Shown here: positions 23,827 through 32,547 of the stretch, in pieces
Layout: each line of letters starts with the position of its first letter
Position numbering within the stretch: position 1 is the stretch's first letter
Source of the DNA: Novosphingobium sp. PhB57
GTDB lineage: Bacteria; Pseudomonadota; Alphaproteobacteria; Sphingomonadales; Sphingomonadaceae
NCBI RefSeq assembly: GCF_004342985.1
Contig: NZ_SMBO01000013.1
Coordinates: 1 to 64,000 of the forward strand
Reading direction: 5' to 3'
DNA length: 64,000 bases
The notes under the pieces: model-generated
The model's input: the letters and a program-made list of their open reading frames with translations, nothing else
Database searches by the model: none
Told to the model about the DNA's origin: nothing
Position numbers and translations under genes: made by a program

Positions 23827-24504
23827 ATGCCGGACACGATCGGCGCATTGCTGCGTACCCTTCGAAAGCGCCGGAAAATGACGCTTGAGCGTCTGTCCGA
23901 ACTGACCGGCATATCGGTATCGTCCCTTTCGCGGATCGAGAATACCCAGCTGGGGTTGACGATCGAGAAGGTGGAGTTGCTTGCCAAGGCGCTTGAAATC
24001 GCGCCCGAGGATCTGGTCGCCCGCAAGGCCGCCCCGGATCGCGATGGCGTTGATGGGGGCGGTCGCAAGAGCCCGCGCAGGATCAACGATCGGCGCCTTG
24101 CCGTCGATCGCGAGCGGACGCGCGGCAGCAAGGCAAGCAGCTACCGCGAACTTAATCTCAAGCACCTCTTCGAGCCCGACAGCAGCCGTGCGCTGGATTG
24201 CATGCAGGTCGCGATAGAATCGATCAGCATCTGGGAATCCGAGTTCGTGCGCCATCCCGGCGAAAAGATCATCTACGTGCTGCGCGGCGACGTTCTGATA
24301 TATTGCGAAGGGCATGCGCCGCTCGTTCTGGAAACCGGTGATGCGCTCTTTATGGATGGATCCATGTGGCACAGTACCGTCGCTGCACATGGCCCTCCGG
24401 CGGAGCTTCTGGTTACCTATTATCACGGCCCCGATGCAGACCAAGGGCTCTTCGAAACGCAGGTTTTCACGCCCGAAAGCTGGGCTGCGCTTCAAACCAA
24501 CTGA
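23827..24504 (+). CDS. XRE-family regulator with C-terminal cupin domain
   Basis: This is a transcription factor of about 225 residues. ATG 23827 is chosen because AGGAGG lies five bases upstream; an earlier ATG at 23788 is possible. Residues about 4-58 form the XRE helix-turn-helix (IGALLRTLRKRRKMTLERLS, ELTGISVSSLSRIENTQLGL). After a basic linker there is a cupin beta-barrel at about 125-205 (RHPGEKIIYVLRGDVLIYCE, LVLETGDALFMDGSMWHSTV), which in this family binds a small ligand. It sits between the epimerase and the TonB receptor, and both promoters carry TTGC-N7-GCAA pairs. It is the obvious candidate to bind them and sense the imported substrate. Whether it represses or activates is not shown; operator overlap with the -35/-10 suggests repression. 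Confidence 0.82.
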   Translation: MPDTIGALLRTLRKRRKMTLERLSELTGISVSSLSRIENTQLGLTIEKVELLAKALEIAPEDLVARKAAPDRDGVDGGGRKSPRRINDRRLAVDRERTRGSKASSYRELNLKHLFEPDSSRALDCMQVAIESISIWESEFVRHPGEKIIYVLRGDVLIYCEGHAPLVLETGDALFMDGSMWHSTVAAHGPPAELLVTYYHGPDADQGLFETQVFTPESWAALQTN

Positions 24505-24570
24505 TCCTTTTCCGGCCACAAGGCGGAGAAATAGCGCCAAGTTCTAGCTACCATCGCGCACCTTCATAAT

Positions 24571-24614
24571 TTGCTTGAAATGCAAGTTTGAAACATATAT
24601 TGCACTTAGTGCAA
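24571..24614 (+). promoter_or_regulatory. Paired TTGC-N7-GCAA operators before the TonB receptor
   Basis: Sites lie at 24571-24585 (TTGCTTGAAATGCAA) and 24600-24614 (TTGCACTTAGTGCAA, a perfect 6-bp inverted repeat). Their centres are 29 bp apart, exactly as upstream of the epimerase. A promoter can be drawn between them: TTGCTT at 24571, a 17-bp spacer, and CATATA at 24594. Both pairs are followed by AATATG. Confidence 0.72.
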
Positions 24615-24842
24615 AATATGTGGACAGGGCAGGCGCATTATGGCGCAATGGGGTTTCACGGTCGGTAGGGCAGAAACGCGGGGCAGCAGAACGGTCCGAC
24701 CGCCCGGATCTGCCGTATCGAACTTCCCCCGACTTTACAGCGTCGCAGCCGGGGGTGACGACCGCATTCCCGAACGTTCCCGCGCCCACGCCGATCGAAA
24801 TGCGGCGCAATCCGCCGTGCTTGCCAAACAAGGGGTATTCGC
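24615..24842 (+). other. Long untranslated leader of the TonB receptor
   Basis: About 230 bases separate the predicted promoter from the receptor ATG. No convincing short gene is present and I recognise no riboswitch class. AAGGGG seven bases before ATG 24843 is the ribosome site. Leaders this long often carry post-transcriptional control, but nothing specific can be shown here. Confidence 0.4.
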
Positions 24843-27050
24843 ATGAGGACATTTCCGAGAGGCAAACTGCGACTTCTGCTCGCCGCCGGTACGGCGCTAT
24901 CCTACATTCCTTCCGCATCCGCGCAGGATGCCAATTCTGGTGCATCCAACAGCGCATATCCGGGCGAGATCGTCGTTACCGCGCAAAAGCGCGCCGAACG
25001 CCTGATCGATACGCCCCAGTCGATCACTGCGCTTTCCTCGGATGACATGTCGCGGATTGCCGCGCGGCAGTTTGTCGACTTCGCCAATACGGTTCCCGGG
25101 CTTCAATATACCTCGCAGGGCGCAGGTACGTCGCAGATCAGCATGCGCGGGGTTACCAGCGGTGCGGATGTGTCATCGACGGTCGGCATCTATGTCGACG
25201 AAGTGCCCTATGGTTCAAGTTCGGCATTCGCCAACGGCCCGCGCCGTGCGCTCGATGCCGGGCTTTTCGATATCGACCGTGTCGAAGTGCTGCGCGGACC
25301 GCAGGGCACTCTTTATGGCGCCAGTTCGATGGGCGGCGTTCTCAAGTATGTGATGGCCAAGCCGTCGCTGACCGAATTCGAGGCCGAGGCGCAGGCGGGT
25401 ATCTCGACGACGGCGCATGGCGCAACCAGCTACGATGCGTCGGCCGTGGTCAATGCTCCGCTCGCCGCCGATAAAGCGGCAGTACGGGCGAGCGGCTACT
25501 ATTCGCGTGACGGCGGCTACTTCGACAATGCCATGACCGGCGAAAAAAATGTCGATCGCGGCAAAGTCTATGGCGGAAGGATCGATGCGCTGTTCACGCC
25601 GGTGGAGGATCTGTCGATCCGGCTCACCGGCTTTGCCCAGAATATCCGGCGCGAGGGCGGCAGCTATGCCAATATCGGGCTGGATGGCGTGCCGGTTGCC
25701 GGATATCTCGACCAGGTGCATCCGCTGGATGAGCCTTTCCGGTCGAACTTCCGCCTTGGCAGCGCAACCATCGACTACGATTTTGGCGGCGCATCGCTGA
25801 CGTCGGTGACCAGTTATCAGGAGAACAAGACGTACGCGTCGACCGACGGATCGGCCGTCTATGCGCCGTATCTCCAGATACTGGCCAATATCCCCGCCGA
25901 AGCGGTGGCGATCAACGAACTGGCAAGGACCCGCAAATTGGCGCAGGAAATCCGCCTGGCTTCGCCGACGGGCCGAACTTTCGAATGGCTTATCGGCGGA
26001 TTCTACACGCGCGAAAAGAGCCTCTTGCAGCAGGTTGCCGATACATACGGCGCAGGCCTTGTTCCCATGCCGGAGGTGAACGCGGTAACGGCCGAGATTG
26101 ACAGCACTTACGAGGAATATGCTGCCTTTGGAAACCTCACCTGGCACCTGACCGATGCTTTCGATGTCAGCGGCGGCATCCGTTATGCGCACAACCGGCA
26201 GAAATTCACGCAGAACGCCTCGGGCATCTTCGTCGTTTCGGCGCCGGGGTCGAGTTCCAGCGAAAGCGTCTTCACCTATCTGGCCAATGCCCGCTACCGC
26301 TTCAGCCGCAACGTGACGGCCTATGCCCGTTTCGCTACGGGCTATCGACCGGGCGGCCCGAACTTCCGCGTAATAGACCCGACCACCGGGGAGCCGTCGC
26401 CCGCCACTTTCGATTCGGATTCGCTGGATAGCTACGAACTGGGCATAAAGGCGGAGACTGCCGATCACAGCTTCGGCCTGGATCTGTCAGGCTATTACAT
26501 CGACTGGAAGGATATCCAGCTTCTCAGCCCCGTGGCCGGCGTTAGCAATTTCACCAACGGGCCGGGCGCGCATATCAAGGGTGCCGAACTGGCGCTGACC
26601 GCACGGCCGGGGCCGGGCTTCGTCGCGGCGGCGAATTTTGCCTACAACGACGGTTATCTGACGCAGGACGTGCCGCTGCTCGGCGCCCGCAAGGGAGAAC
26701 GCTTGCCGAATACGCCGCATTTCACGGCCGCGCTTAATGCCGACTATGTCCTGCCCGACAGCGATCTCGAGCCGGGGCTGGGCGCGACGTTGCGCTTTGC
26801 TTCCGACAGCACGGCAAGCTTCGACGCCAGCCCGGCGTTGCGGCAGTACGACGTGCCCGATTACGTAACCCTCGATCTGCGCGCGAGTATGGCCTTGGGA
26901 CCCGTCGATGCGCAGATATATGTCCGCAATCTGTTCGATACGCGGGGCCAACTGGCCGCGCAGACGGTCCTGTCCCAACTGGGTGGTCCCGCGCAAGTGC
27001 TGATCCTGCGGCCCCGCACGGTCGGACTGCAACTTAGCGCGCACTTCTAG
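24843..27050 (+). CDS. TonB-dependent receptor of the D-peptide locus
   Basis: This is an outer-membrane active-transport receptor of 735 residues. The signal peptide MRTFPRGKLRLLLAAGTALS ends near SAQ and is followed by the TonB box (GEIVVTAQKRAERLID). The plug domain contains LSSDDMSRIAARQFVDFANT, VPGLQYTSQGAGTSQISMRG, VGIYVDEVPYG and VEVLRGPQGTLYGASSMGG, all standard. The barrel ends in LRPRTVGLQLSAHF with the terminal aromatic residue needed for assembly. It belongs to the general sphingomonad receptor group, not the carbohydrate type at 14613. Its promoter shares operators with the epimerase, and it is followed by an MFS permease and a serine peptidase. A peptide or peptide-like natural product is therefore the likely substrate; this is inference from context. 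Confidence 0.9.
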   Translation: MRTFPRGKLRLLLAAGTALSYIPSASAQDANSGASNSAYPGEIVVTAQKRAERLIDTPQSITALSSDDMSRIAARQFVDFANTVPGLQYTSQGAGTSQISMRGVTSGADVSSTVGIYVDEVPYGSSSAFANGPRRALDAGLFDIDRVEVLRGPQGTLYGASSMGGVLKYVMAKPSLTEFEAEAQAGISTTAHGATSYDASAVVNAPLAADKAAVRASGYYSRDGGYFDNAMTGEKNVDRGKVYGGRIDALFTPVEDLSIRLTGFAQNIRREGGSYANIGLDGVPVAGYLDQVHPLDEPFRSNFRLGSATIDYDFGGASLTSVTSYQENKTYASTDGSAVYAPYLQILANIPAEAVAINELARTRKLAQEIRLASPTGRTFEWLIGGFYTREKSLLQQVADTYGAGLVPMPEVNAVTAEIDSTYEEYAAFGNLTWHLTDAFDVSGGIRYAHNRQKFTQNASGIFVVSAPGSSSSESVFTYLANARYRFSRNVTAYARFATGYRPGGPNFRVIDPTTGEPSPATFDSDSLDSYELGIKAETADHSFGLDLSGYYIDWKDIQLLSPVAGVSNFTNGPGAHIKGAELALTARPGPGFVAAANFAYNDGYLTQDVPLLGARKGERLPNTPHFTAALNADYVLPDSDLEPGLGATLRFASDSTASFDASPALRQYDVPDYVTLDLRASMALGPVDAQIYVRNLFDTRGQLAAQTVLSQLGGPAQVLILRPRTVGLQLSAHF

Positions 27051-27069
27051 GACCTACTCGCGAGACTGC

Positions 27070-27091
27070 CGGCGGTGGGGCGGCACCGCCG
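27070..27091 (+). terminator. Hairpin between the TonB receptor and the MFS gene
   Basis: CGGCGGTG (27070-27077) pairs with CACCGCCG (27084-27091) over a six-base loop, 19 bases after the receptor stop. No T-run follows, so it may attenuate rather than end transcription before the MFS gene. Confidence 0.45.
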
Positions 27092-27142
27092 CACCTGCGG
27101 TTGATAGCCATCCTTCCCCGCGAGCCTTTCGAGGAAACGTGC

Positions 27143-28447
27143 ATGTCTGCAGAGTTCAGCCAGACGGCCTACCCCAACCTAGCGAAGGCGCGCCGTTCGC
27201 AGGTCATTATCGTCGCCATCGCCTTCTTCACGGCTATGGACATCTACGTGATTTCGCTCCTGGTCGAACCAATCAAACATGAGCTTGGATTGACCGACAT
27301 CGAGGTAGGTCTTGCCAACACCACTGTCCTCTATGGGGCCTATGCACTGTTCTGCATTCCTATGGGGCTGCTGGCGGACCGTTCGGACAGGGTGCGGATG
27401 ATGGCGGCGGCGATGCTGCTATGGTGTCTTGGCCTGGTGCTCACTGCGCTTTCCAAGGGGGTATGGCTGCTGGTCGCTAGCAAGGCGGTGCTCGGGATCG
27501 CTAACGCAATCACGTTGCCCACGGCCATGTCGTTGCTTGCCGACTACTTTGCACCGGAACGACGGGCAATGGCGACGACCTCCTATGGCATCGGCCAGGG
27601 TATCGGTCAGGCCGGGGCGATCTTCGTCGGCGGTTTCGGTCTGGGCGCGCTAACCCATTTGGCTGCCAGTGGATCTCAGCTACTCTTTGGGTTTACTCCC
27701 TGGCGACTGGTGTCGCTGGGCTTCGCCGCCGCCGGGCTGTTGCTCATTCCGGCGATCCTCTCACTCCGCGAACCGGATCGCATGGAAGTTCGGCAAGAAG
27801 GTGGCGGCAGCATCCGTGAACTGTGGGCGTACCGCCGCTTTCTCGTTCCGCTGCTTGCAGGAACGACGTTCCTATCAGGGATGTCTACCGGGGTGGTAAG
27901 TTGGATGGCGCCCGCGCTCACGCGCATTTACAGTCAACAACCCGGCGATTTTGCCGGGTGGTTCGGTACGGTTTCGCTCATCTCGGTGCTGGTAGGAATG
28001 GTCGTGGGAGGCAGGTTGAGCGAATATTTTCGCCACCGCGAAGGGCAGGGCAGTGTTATGCGACCGGCAGCCTTTGCAGCAGCCGCATGTGCGCCGGGCT
28101 CTTTTGTCGCGATGATGCCGAACCTCGTCTGGTTCGCCGTGGCGGCCATCTGCTTTACCGTTGCTTTCGCTGTTGCGATCACCATTCCGATGGTCGCCAT
28201 AAGCTTCACGATTCCTAATGAGTTGCGCGGCGTCGTAATGGGCTTCTATGTCGTGACGGTTTCGCTGGGCGGTGCCTTTGCGGCGCCGCTTGTCGCCATG
28301 GCCAGCGCGGCGTTCGGCGGCGATGCGATGCTGGGCCATGGCATGGCGGCGGTGGGCGCTCCCTTCGCACTGATGGCTTCGGCCTGTTTCTGGTGGGCCT
28401 CTCGCGGAAGGAAACTTTCTGCGCAGCCAGTGCCTGCCGCAGCCTAG
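27143..28447 (+). CDS. MFS transporter
   Basis: This is an inner-membrane major-facilitator permease of 434 residues. ATG 27143 has GAGGAAA eight bases upstream; the frame extension to 27101 is less likely. Twelve hydrophobic segments can be drawn. The first reads VIIVAIAFFTAMDIYVISLL, and the loop 2-3 motif is GLLADRSDRVRMM (a G-x-x-x-D-R-x-x-R signature). The pattern is close to the sphingomonad spinster-type/ACS-like permeases that accompany TonB receptors. By position between a TonB receptor and a cytoplasmic peptidase it would carry the imported compound, or its product, across the inner membrane. Direction and substrate are inferred. Confidence 0.85.
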   Translation: MSAEFSQTAYPNLAKARRSQVIIVAIAFFTAMDIYVISLLVEPIKHELGLTDIEVGLANTTVLYGAYALFCIPMGLLADRSDRVRMMAAAMLLWCLGLVLTALSKGVWLLVASKAVLGIANAITLPTAMSLLADYFAPERRAMATTSYGIGQGIGQAGAIFVGGFGLGALTHLAASGSQLLFGFTPWRLVSLGFAAAGLLLIPAILSLREPDRMEVRQEGGGSIRELWAYRRFLVPLLAGTTFLSGMSTGVVSWMAPALTRIYSQQPGDFAGWFGTVSLISVLVGMVVGGRLSEYFRHREGQGSVMRPAAFAAAACAPGSFVAMMPNLVWFAVAAICFTVAFAVAITIPMVAISFTIPNELRGVVMGFYVVTVSLGGAFAAPLVAMASAAFGGDAMLGHGMAAVGAPFALMASACFWWASRGRKLSAQPVPAAA

Positions 28448-28484
28448 ATGCCGCATCCGCAACCTCGTATCAGGGACAGAGCAT

Positions 28485-30065
28485 ATGACCCAAGGAACCG
28501 TTGCAACGCATTTCGAGGAAGCCCAGATTGATGCGATTTTCGCATCAATCGACCAATGCAGTCAGCCCGGCGCGGCGGTCGGTATCGCGATAAACGGCGT
28601 CCCCGTCTATCGCCGTGGCTTTGGCCTTGCCCATATGGAATTGCCGGTGGTTCTGGGGCCGGCCATGCGCATGCGGATCGGATCGACGACCAAGCATTTC
28701 ACGGCGCTGGCGTATCTTCTCCTGTGCGAGGAGGGGAGCGCATCGCTCGACGATCCGATCGGTAAACACGTCGATGAAATCAACGCCGCCAGCCGCCTAG
28801 TCACAATGCGCCAGTTAATGGGGCATACTTCGGGCATTCGCGATGCGATGACGGTGTCGATGCTGACCAATGGCGCGCTCACGAAAGTGACCGACGCGGA
28901 TATCCTGGCCTACTACCGAACGATCGAGGACGTGGATTTCACGCCGGGGACGAGTTGGAGCTACAACAACGGCGGCTACGTCCTCCTGACCGCCGCGGTC
29001 GAGCGGATTACTGGTGAGACGCTCGATACGGTGCTGCGAAAGCGGATATTTGAACCCGTTGGAATGTACGACACGATGCTTCGACGCTGGGACGACGGTT
29101 TCGTGCCCAACAGCGCCGCGCTGCATTTCCGCGCGACGGATGGTCGCTTCACGCGTGACTACATGGGTTCTGAAGTGAGCGGTGCCGGCGGCGTGGTCTC
29201 GACGATGGACGACATGTTGCGTTGGTTGAGGCATATGGACGCACCCCGTGTGGGATCCGCTGAAAGCTGGCGGCTGCTGAAAGAGCCTCACCGTCTGGCG
29301 AACGGCACGTCCACGGGTTACGGTCTGGGGCTGGTCATCGGGAACTACCGCGGTGTCGAGACGATCTGTCACGCAGGCGGCGTGATAGCTGGTAACTCGC
29401 AGATGATCAAAGTGCCCGCCGCCGGGCTCGATATCTCGATCGCGGTGAACCGCGCCGATGTGAACGCTGCCGACCTTGCCAACAGGATTATCGACGCCTG
29501 CACCGAGGGACTGGATCCGGTGGTCGACATACCTTTCGAAAAATTGGACGGTGTCTTCGTGTCCCCCGCTGATGGACGCGTGATCGAACTGCAGTCCCTT
29601 GGGGAAATGCAGTTGATGGGGATAGATGGCGCGCCCGGTCTTCCGGTGACTGCGGATGAGGGAGGTAACCTGCGGCTTCCTGAGATCATGTCCTTCATCC
29701 GCCAGTCAGCAAGGAGTGAGGGGAGGTATCTGGTTTTTACCGATTTCGGCAATGAGGATCGGCTCGTTCCGGTTACGCCGAAACCGGATGCTCACGTCGG
29801 CGACCGGGTGGGACACTTCGCGGCGCCTTCCGCGGCGGCAACCGCAGCGATTATCGAAGAGGGCGACGTCTATCGCTTGAAAATCGAGGGGCGCCATGGA
29901 CGGGCAGAATATGGCCTGTCTCCGATCACCGACACGACATGGAAGGCGGCGTCTCTGGGACCATTCGCAATGCTGGGCGGAATTTTGACTTTCGCCGACG
30001 ATCGGTGCGGATTCGAGTTCGCGGCCGGGCGGATGAAAGGGATGCGCTTTACCCGCCTGCAATGA
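28485..30065 (+). CDS. S12-family serine hydrolase, D-aminopeptidase-like
   Basis: This is a 526-residue penicillin-binding-protein-fold hydrolase without a signal peptide, so it is probably cytoplasmic. The active-site motifs are all visible: S-x-x-K in RIGSTTKHF (S67/K70), the Y-x-N motif in SWSYNNGGY (Y160/N162), and HAG in ICHAGGVIAG (H296) in place of the KTG of beta-lactamases. The catalytic domain ends near residue 340. The C-terminal region of about 190 residues (KLDGVFVSPADGRVIELQSL to GRMKGMRFTRL) looks like the lipocalin-type antiparallel-barrel domains of D-aminopeptidase DAP. Such enzymes cleave N-terminal D-amino acids from peptides or amides, which fits the dipeptide epimerase upstream. 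An esterase role is the alternative. Confidence 0.82.
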   Translation: MTQGTVATHFEEAQIDAIFASIDQCSQPGAAVGIAINGVPVYRRGFGLAHMELPVVLGPAMRMRIGSTTKHFTALAYLLLCEEGSASLDDPIGKHVDEINAASRLVTMRQLMGHTSGIRDAMTVSMLTNGALTKVTDADILAYYRTIEDVDFTPGTSWSYNNGGYVLLTAAVERITGETLDTVLRKRIFEPVGMYDTMLRRWDDGFVPNSAALHFRATDGRFTRDYMGSEVSGAGGVVSTMDDMLRWLRHMDAPRVGSAESWRLLKEPHRLANGTSTGYGLGLVIGNYRGVETICHAGGVIAGNSQMIKVPAAGLDISIAVNRADVNAADLANRIIDACTEGLDPVVDIPFEKLDGVFVSPADGRVIELQSLGEMQLMGIDGAPGLPVTADEGGNLRLPEIMSFIRQSARSEGRYLVFTDFGNEDRLVPVTPKPDAHVGDRVGHFAAPSAAATAAIIEEGDVYRLKIEGRHGRAEYGLSPITDTTWKAASLGPFAMLGGILTFADDRCGFEFAAGRMKGMRFTRLQ

Positions 30066-30075
30066 GCAGGCGGGC

Positions 30076-30132
30076 GGAAGGAGGAGCGCGGTGTCCCTAG
30101 TTCCTCCTTCCAGTCGCGCAGTCTGTTTTTTT
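30076..30132 (+). terminator. Terminator candidate after the serine hydrolase
   Basis: GGAAGGAGGA (30076-30085) pairs perfectly with TCCTCCTTCC (30102-30111) over a 16-base loop, and a run of seven T follows at 30126-30132. The T-run is 14 bases past the stem, so this is a less than ideal intrinsic terminator. Its position right after the last gene of the locus supports the role. Confidence 0.55.
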
Positions 30133-30506
30133 ACGGCGAGCCTACAACAATTCACATCGCTCATCCGCGGATACCGTAGGGTTCAACGCCGAAAGAGACG
30201 GGCTTCGCAGACCACATCGTGACCGTATATAGGTTTCCAGAGGATGTTTGGTGAAAGACTGACCGCTTTTGCGCAGGCATTCTTTGACCGGTAACGGGGG
30301 GTGTGCCAGCGGAAATTCCCGGTGGGGCAGGCGTTATTGGCAGCTCGCCGCCCCATTGTCGACATTACTTACTGCGCGCCGGGATCGTGACTTACTGCGC
30401 GCCGGGACCGTGTCCCAGGACGTGGAGTAGCTGAAGGCTGAGGTGGTCACCGTGATTTTCGGGTAGGTTTGGTTTGCGAAGCTCAGACCTGACGGAAGGA
30501 ATCACG
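30133..30506. repeat. IS-rich gap with a 23-bp tandem repeat
   Basis: ACTTACTGCGCGCCGGGATC-type sequence occurs twice in tandem at 30367-30389 and 30390-30412 with one mismatch. The 90 bases after it read like the left flank of the IS256-type element that follows. A minus-strand frame at 30183-30365 (TGNFRWHTPRYRSKNACAKA) may be further transposon debris but I cannot name it. Confidence 0.5.
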
Positions 30507-30775
30507 ATGACCGATCCGATGATGGACTTGCGTTCGCTCGTAGAAAAGGCCCGGGATGTAGATATTCTGCGCGAGATGATCTCGTTTGCCGCCGAGCGGC
30601 TGATGGAGACGGAGGTCGGCAACCTGACCGGAGGCGGCCACGGCGAGAAATCTGCGACGAGGCTGGTCCAGCGCAACGGCTACCGTGAGCGCGACTGGCA
30701 GACGCGCGCCGGGACAGACGAACTGCGCATCCCCAGGCTCAGGCAGGAAAGCTACTTCCCGGCTTCCTCGGTGGT
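30507..30775 (+). pseudogene. IS256-family (mutator) transposase, 5' fragment
   Basis: ATG 30507 has GGAAGGA upstream and opens the typical N-terminus of an IS256 transposase: LVEKARDVDILREMISFAAE, RLMETEVGNLTGGGHGEKSA, RNGYRERDWQTRAGTDELRI, PRLRQESYFP. In intact elements this is followed by GFLEPRR and the DDE core. Here a base is lost after YFP (a GFL remnant is readable one frame over) and homology ends at about 30775. The whole catalytic domain and the right end are missing, so this is a dead relic left just upstream of the monooxygenase gene. Confidence 0.8.
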
Positions 30776-30913
30776 CCCTTTCGGAGCGCTCAAATCCTCT
30801 CGCTCGGACATTTCATGGCCCCGGCCCGCTGGGCGCCGAACATCGCCGGCTTCTACGCGGCCATTTAAGCTCGCCCTATTGGACCGATCTCCATCATGGG
30901 CTAGGCAGCAGGG

Positions 30914-32146
30914 ATGCGGGGGCTGAACATCGCGATTGCCGGCTGTGGGCCGTGCGGGCTGGCTGCAGCGCTGCTGCTTCACGAGGCGGGGCATAATGTC
31001 ACCCTGTTCGAGCGGTTCGAGAAGCCCCAGCCTATCGGTTCCGGACTGATGATCCAGCCCACGGGGATGGCGGTTCTCGCCAAGCTCGGCCTGCTGGACG
31101 CGGTCCTGGTACGCGGCGCGCGTATCGATAAGTTGTTCGGCATGGCAGGCAAGCGGGTCGTGCTCGACGTGGAATATGCCTCGCTGGGCCGTCGGGACGC
31201 TTTCGGCATAGGGATACACCGCGCCAGTTTGTTTGCGGTTCTGCACGAGGCCGTGCTGCGGTCAGGCATTCCATTGCATTGCGGGCGCACACTGGTGGGA
31301 ACTACGCTGCTGGGAACGAAACGTGCGTTGCGGTTTGCCGATGGACAGAAAAACGATCGCTATGATCTCGTTGTGGACGCGCTCGGCACGCGGACACCAC
31401 TCGCTCCGCCGGCGGGCCGGGAACTGGCATATGGAGCGCTATGGGCCAGCCTCGACTGGCCTGGGGGTGCCGGCTTCGATCCCCACGCCCTTGCGCAGCG
31501 TTACGACCGGGCAAGCATCATGGCCGGCGTTCTGCCCATCGGGACACCGCCCGGGGCAACCGTGCCCAAGGCAGCTTTCTTCTGGTCGCTCCGGGCGGAT
31601 CGGCTGGATGACTGGCGCGAGGCCGGACTGCCCGCCTGGAAGGCGCGGGTCGCCGCACTCTGGCCTGATTGCGCGGCGCTGCTCGACCAGATCACCGATC
31701 CAAGCCAGTTGACCTTCGCGCGTTATGCGCATCGCACCCTGGCTTCGCCGGCCGAACCGGCGCTCGTCCATATCGGCGATGCGTGGCATTCCGCCAGTCC
31801 GCAGCTGGGGCAAGGCGCCAACATGGCGCTACTCGATGCCTGGGCGCTGGCCCGCGGTCTGGACCATGCGCGCAGCGTCGACGAGGGTGTTCGGCAGGGC
31901 ATCCGACTACGCCGTCGCCACGTTCTCACTTATCAATGGCTCACTGCACTGTTCACCCCCGTCTATCAGTCCGACAGCCGCCTGCTGCCGCTGATCCGCG
32001 ACCGGATTGTCGGCCCTCTATCCAAGCTATGGCCGGCCACCGCCATACAGGCATCGATGGTGAGCGGACTGGTCGGAAATCCGCTGCGACCGTTGGGGCT
32101 GGAGGGCGAGCGTCAGATGGCTCGACCCGGCGTGGAAGCGGCATGA
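30914..32146 (+). CDS. FAD-dependent monooxygenase (group A)
   Basis: This is a 410-residue flavoprotein of the aromatic-hydroxylase class, probably NAD(P)H-dependent. The N-terminus has the dinucleotide fold LNIAIAGCGPCGLAAALLLH (G-x-G-x-x-G). The second FAD motif is HIGDAWHSASPQLGQGANMA (GD...P..GQG) near residue 290, and the conserved DG-type segment reads RYDLVVDALGTRTPL (normally DLLVGADG), where the alanine-aspartate order is slightly altered. The C-terminal about 90 residues are helical and basic. The downstream gene for a DCC thiol-disulfide protein starts in its stop (ATGA), so they form an operon. IS256 debris lies directly upstream, so the native promoter may be lost or replaced. 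The substrate is unknown. Confidence 0.85.
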   Translation: MRGLNIAIAGCGPCGLAAALLLHEAGHNVTLFERFEKPQPIGSGLMIQPTGMAVLAKLGLLDAVLVRGARIDKLFGMAGKRVVLDVEYASLGRRDAFGIGIHRASLFAVLHEAVLRSGIPLHCGRTLVGTTLLGTKRALRFADGQKNDRYDLVVDALGTRTPLAPPAGRELAYGALWASLDWPGGAGFDPHALAQRYDRASIMAGVLPIGTPPGATVPKAAFFWSLRADRLDDWREAGLPAWKARVAALWPDCAALLDQITDPSQLTFARYAHRTLASPAEPALVHIGDAWHSASPQLGQGANMALLDAWALARGLDHARSVDEGVRQGIRLRRRHVLTYQWLTALFTPVYQSDSRLLPLIRDRIVGPLSKLWPATAIQASMVSGLVGNPLRPLGLEGERQMARPGVEAA

Positions 32147-32547
32147 CCGCCGCTTCCGGACCTATCATCGTTTTCGACGCGATGTGCGTGCTCTGCTCCG
32201 CCAATGCCGCCTTCGTGCTGCGGCATGACAGGGCCGGGCGTTTCCGGCTGGCGTCGATGCAGGGTGAGGCCGGATCCGCGCTCTATCGCCGGTTCGGGAT
32301 CGACCCGGCGAATCCGGAAACACTGATCGTCGTCGAGGGCGACAATCTCTTGCGGGACAGCGATGCGGTGTTGGCCATATGGGCGGGCCTCGATCGTCCT
32401 TGGAACGCCTTGGCGGCGCTGCGGATCGTACCGCGCAAGTTGCGTGATCCCACCTATCGCTGGGTGGCGCGGCATCGCTACCGCTTGTTCGGAAAGAGGT
32501 CCTCGTGCTGGATACCGACGGCCGAGCACGCGGCTCGCATTCTGTGA
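32143..32547 (+). CDS. DCC-family thiol-disulfide oxidoreductase (DUF393)
   Basis: This small protein of 134 residues begins at ATG 32143, overlapping the monooxygenase stop. The signature is near the N-terminus: IIVFDAMCVLCSANAAFVLR, with a C-x-x-C pair and the preceding FD. Then follow RFRLASMQGEAGSALYRRFG, SDAVLAIWAGLDRP and RWVARHRYRLFGKRSSCWIP, all typical of DUF393/YuxK-like proteins. They are thought to have thioredoxin-like folds; their partners are poorly known. Coupling to an FAD monooxygenase is common in sphingomonads and may mean it keeps a partner reduced. The usual DGVC motif is changed to DAMC here. Confidence 0.8.
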   Translation: MTAASGPIIVFDAMCVLCSANAAFVLRHDRAGRFRLASMQGEAGSALYRRFGIDPANPETLIVVEGDNLLRDSDAVLAIWAGLDRPWNALAALRIVPRKLRDPTYRWVARHRYRLFGKRSSCWIPTAEHAARIL

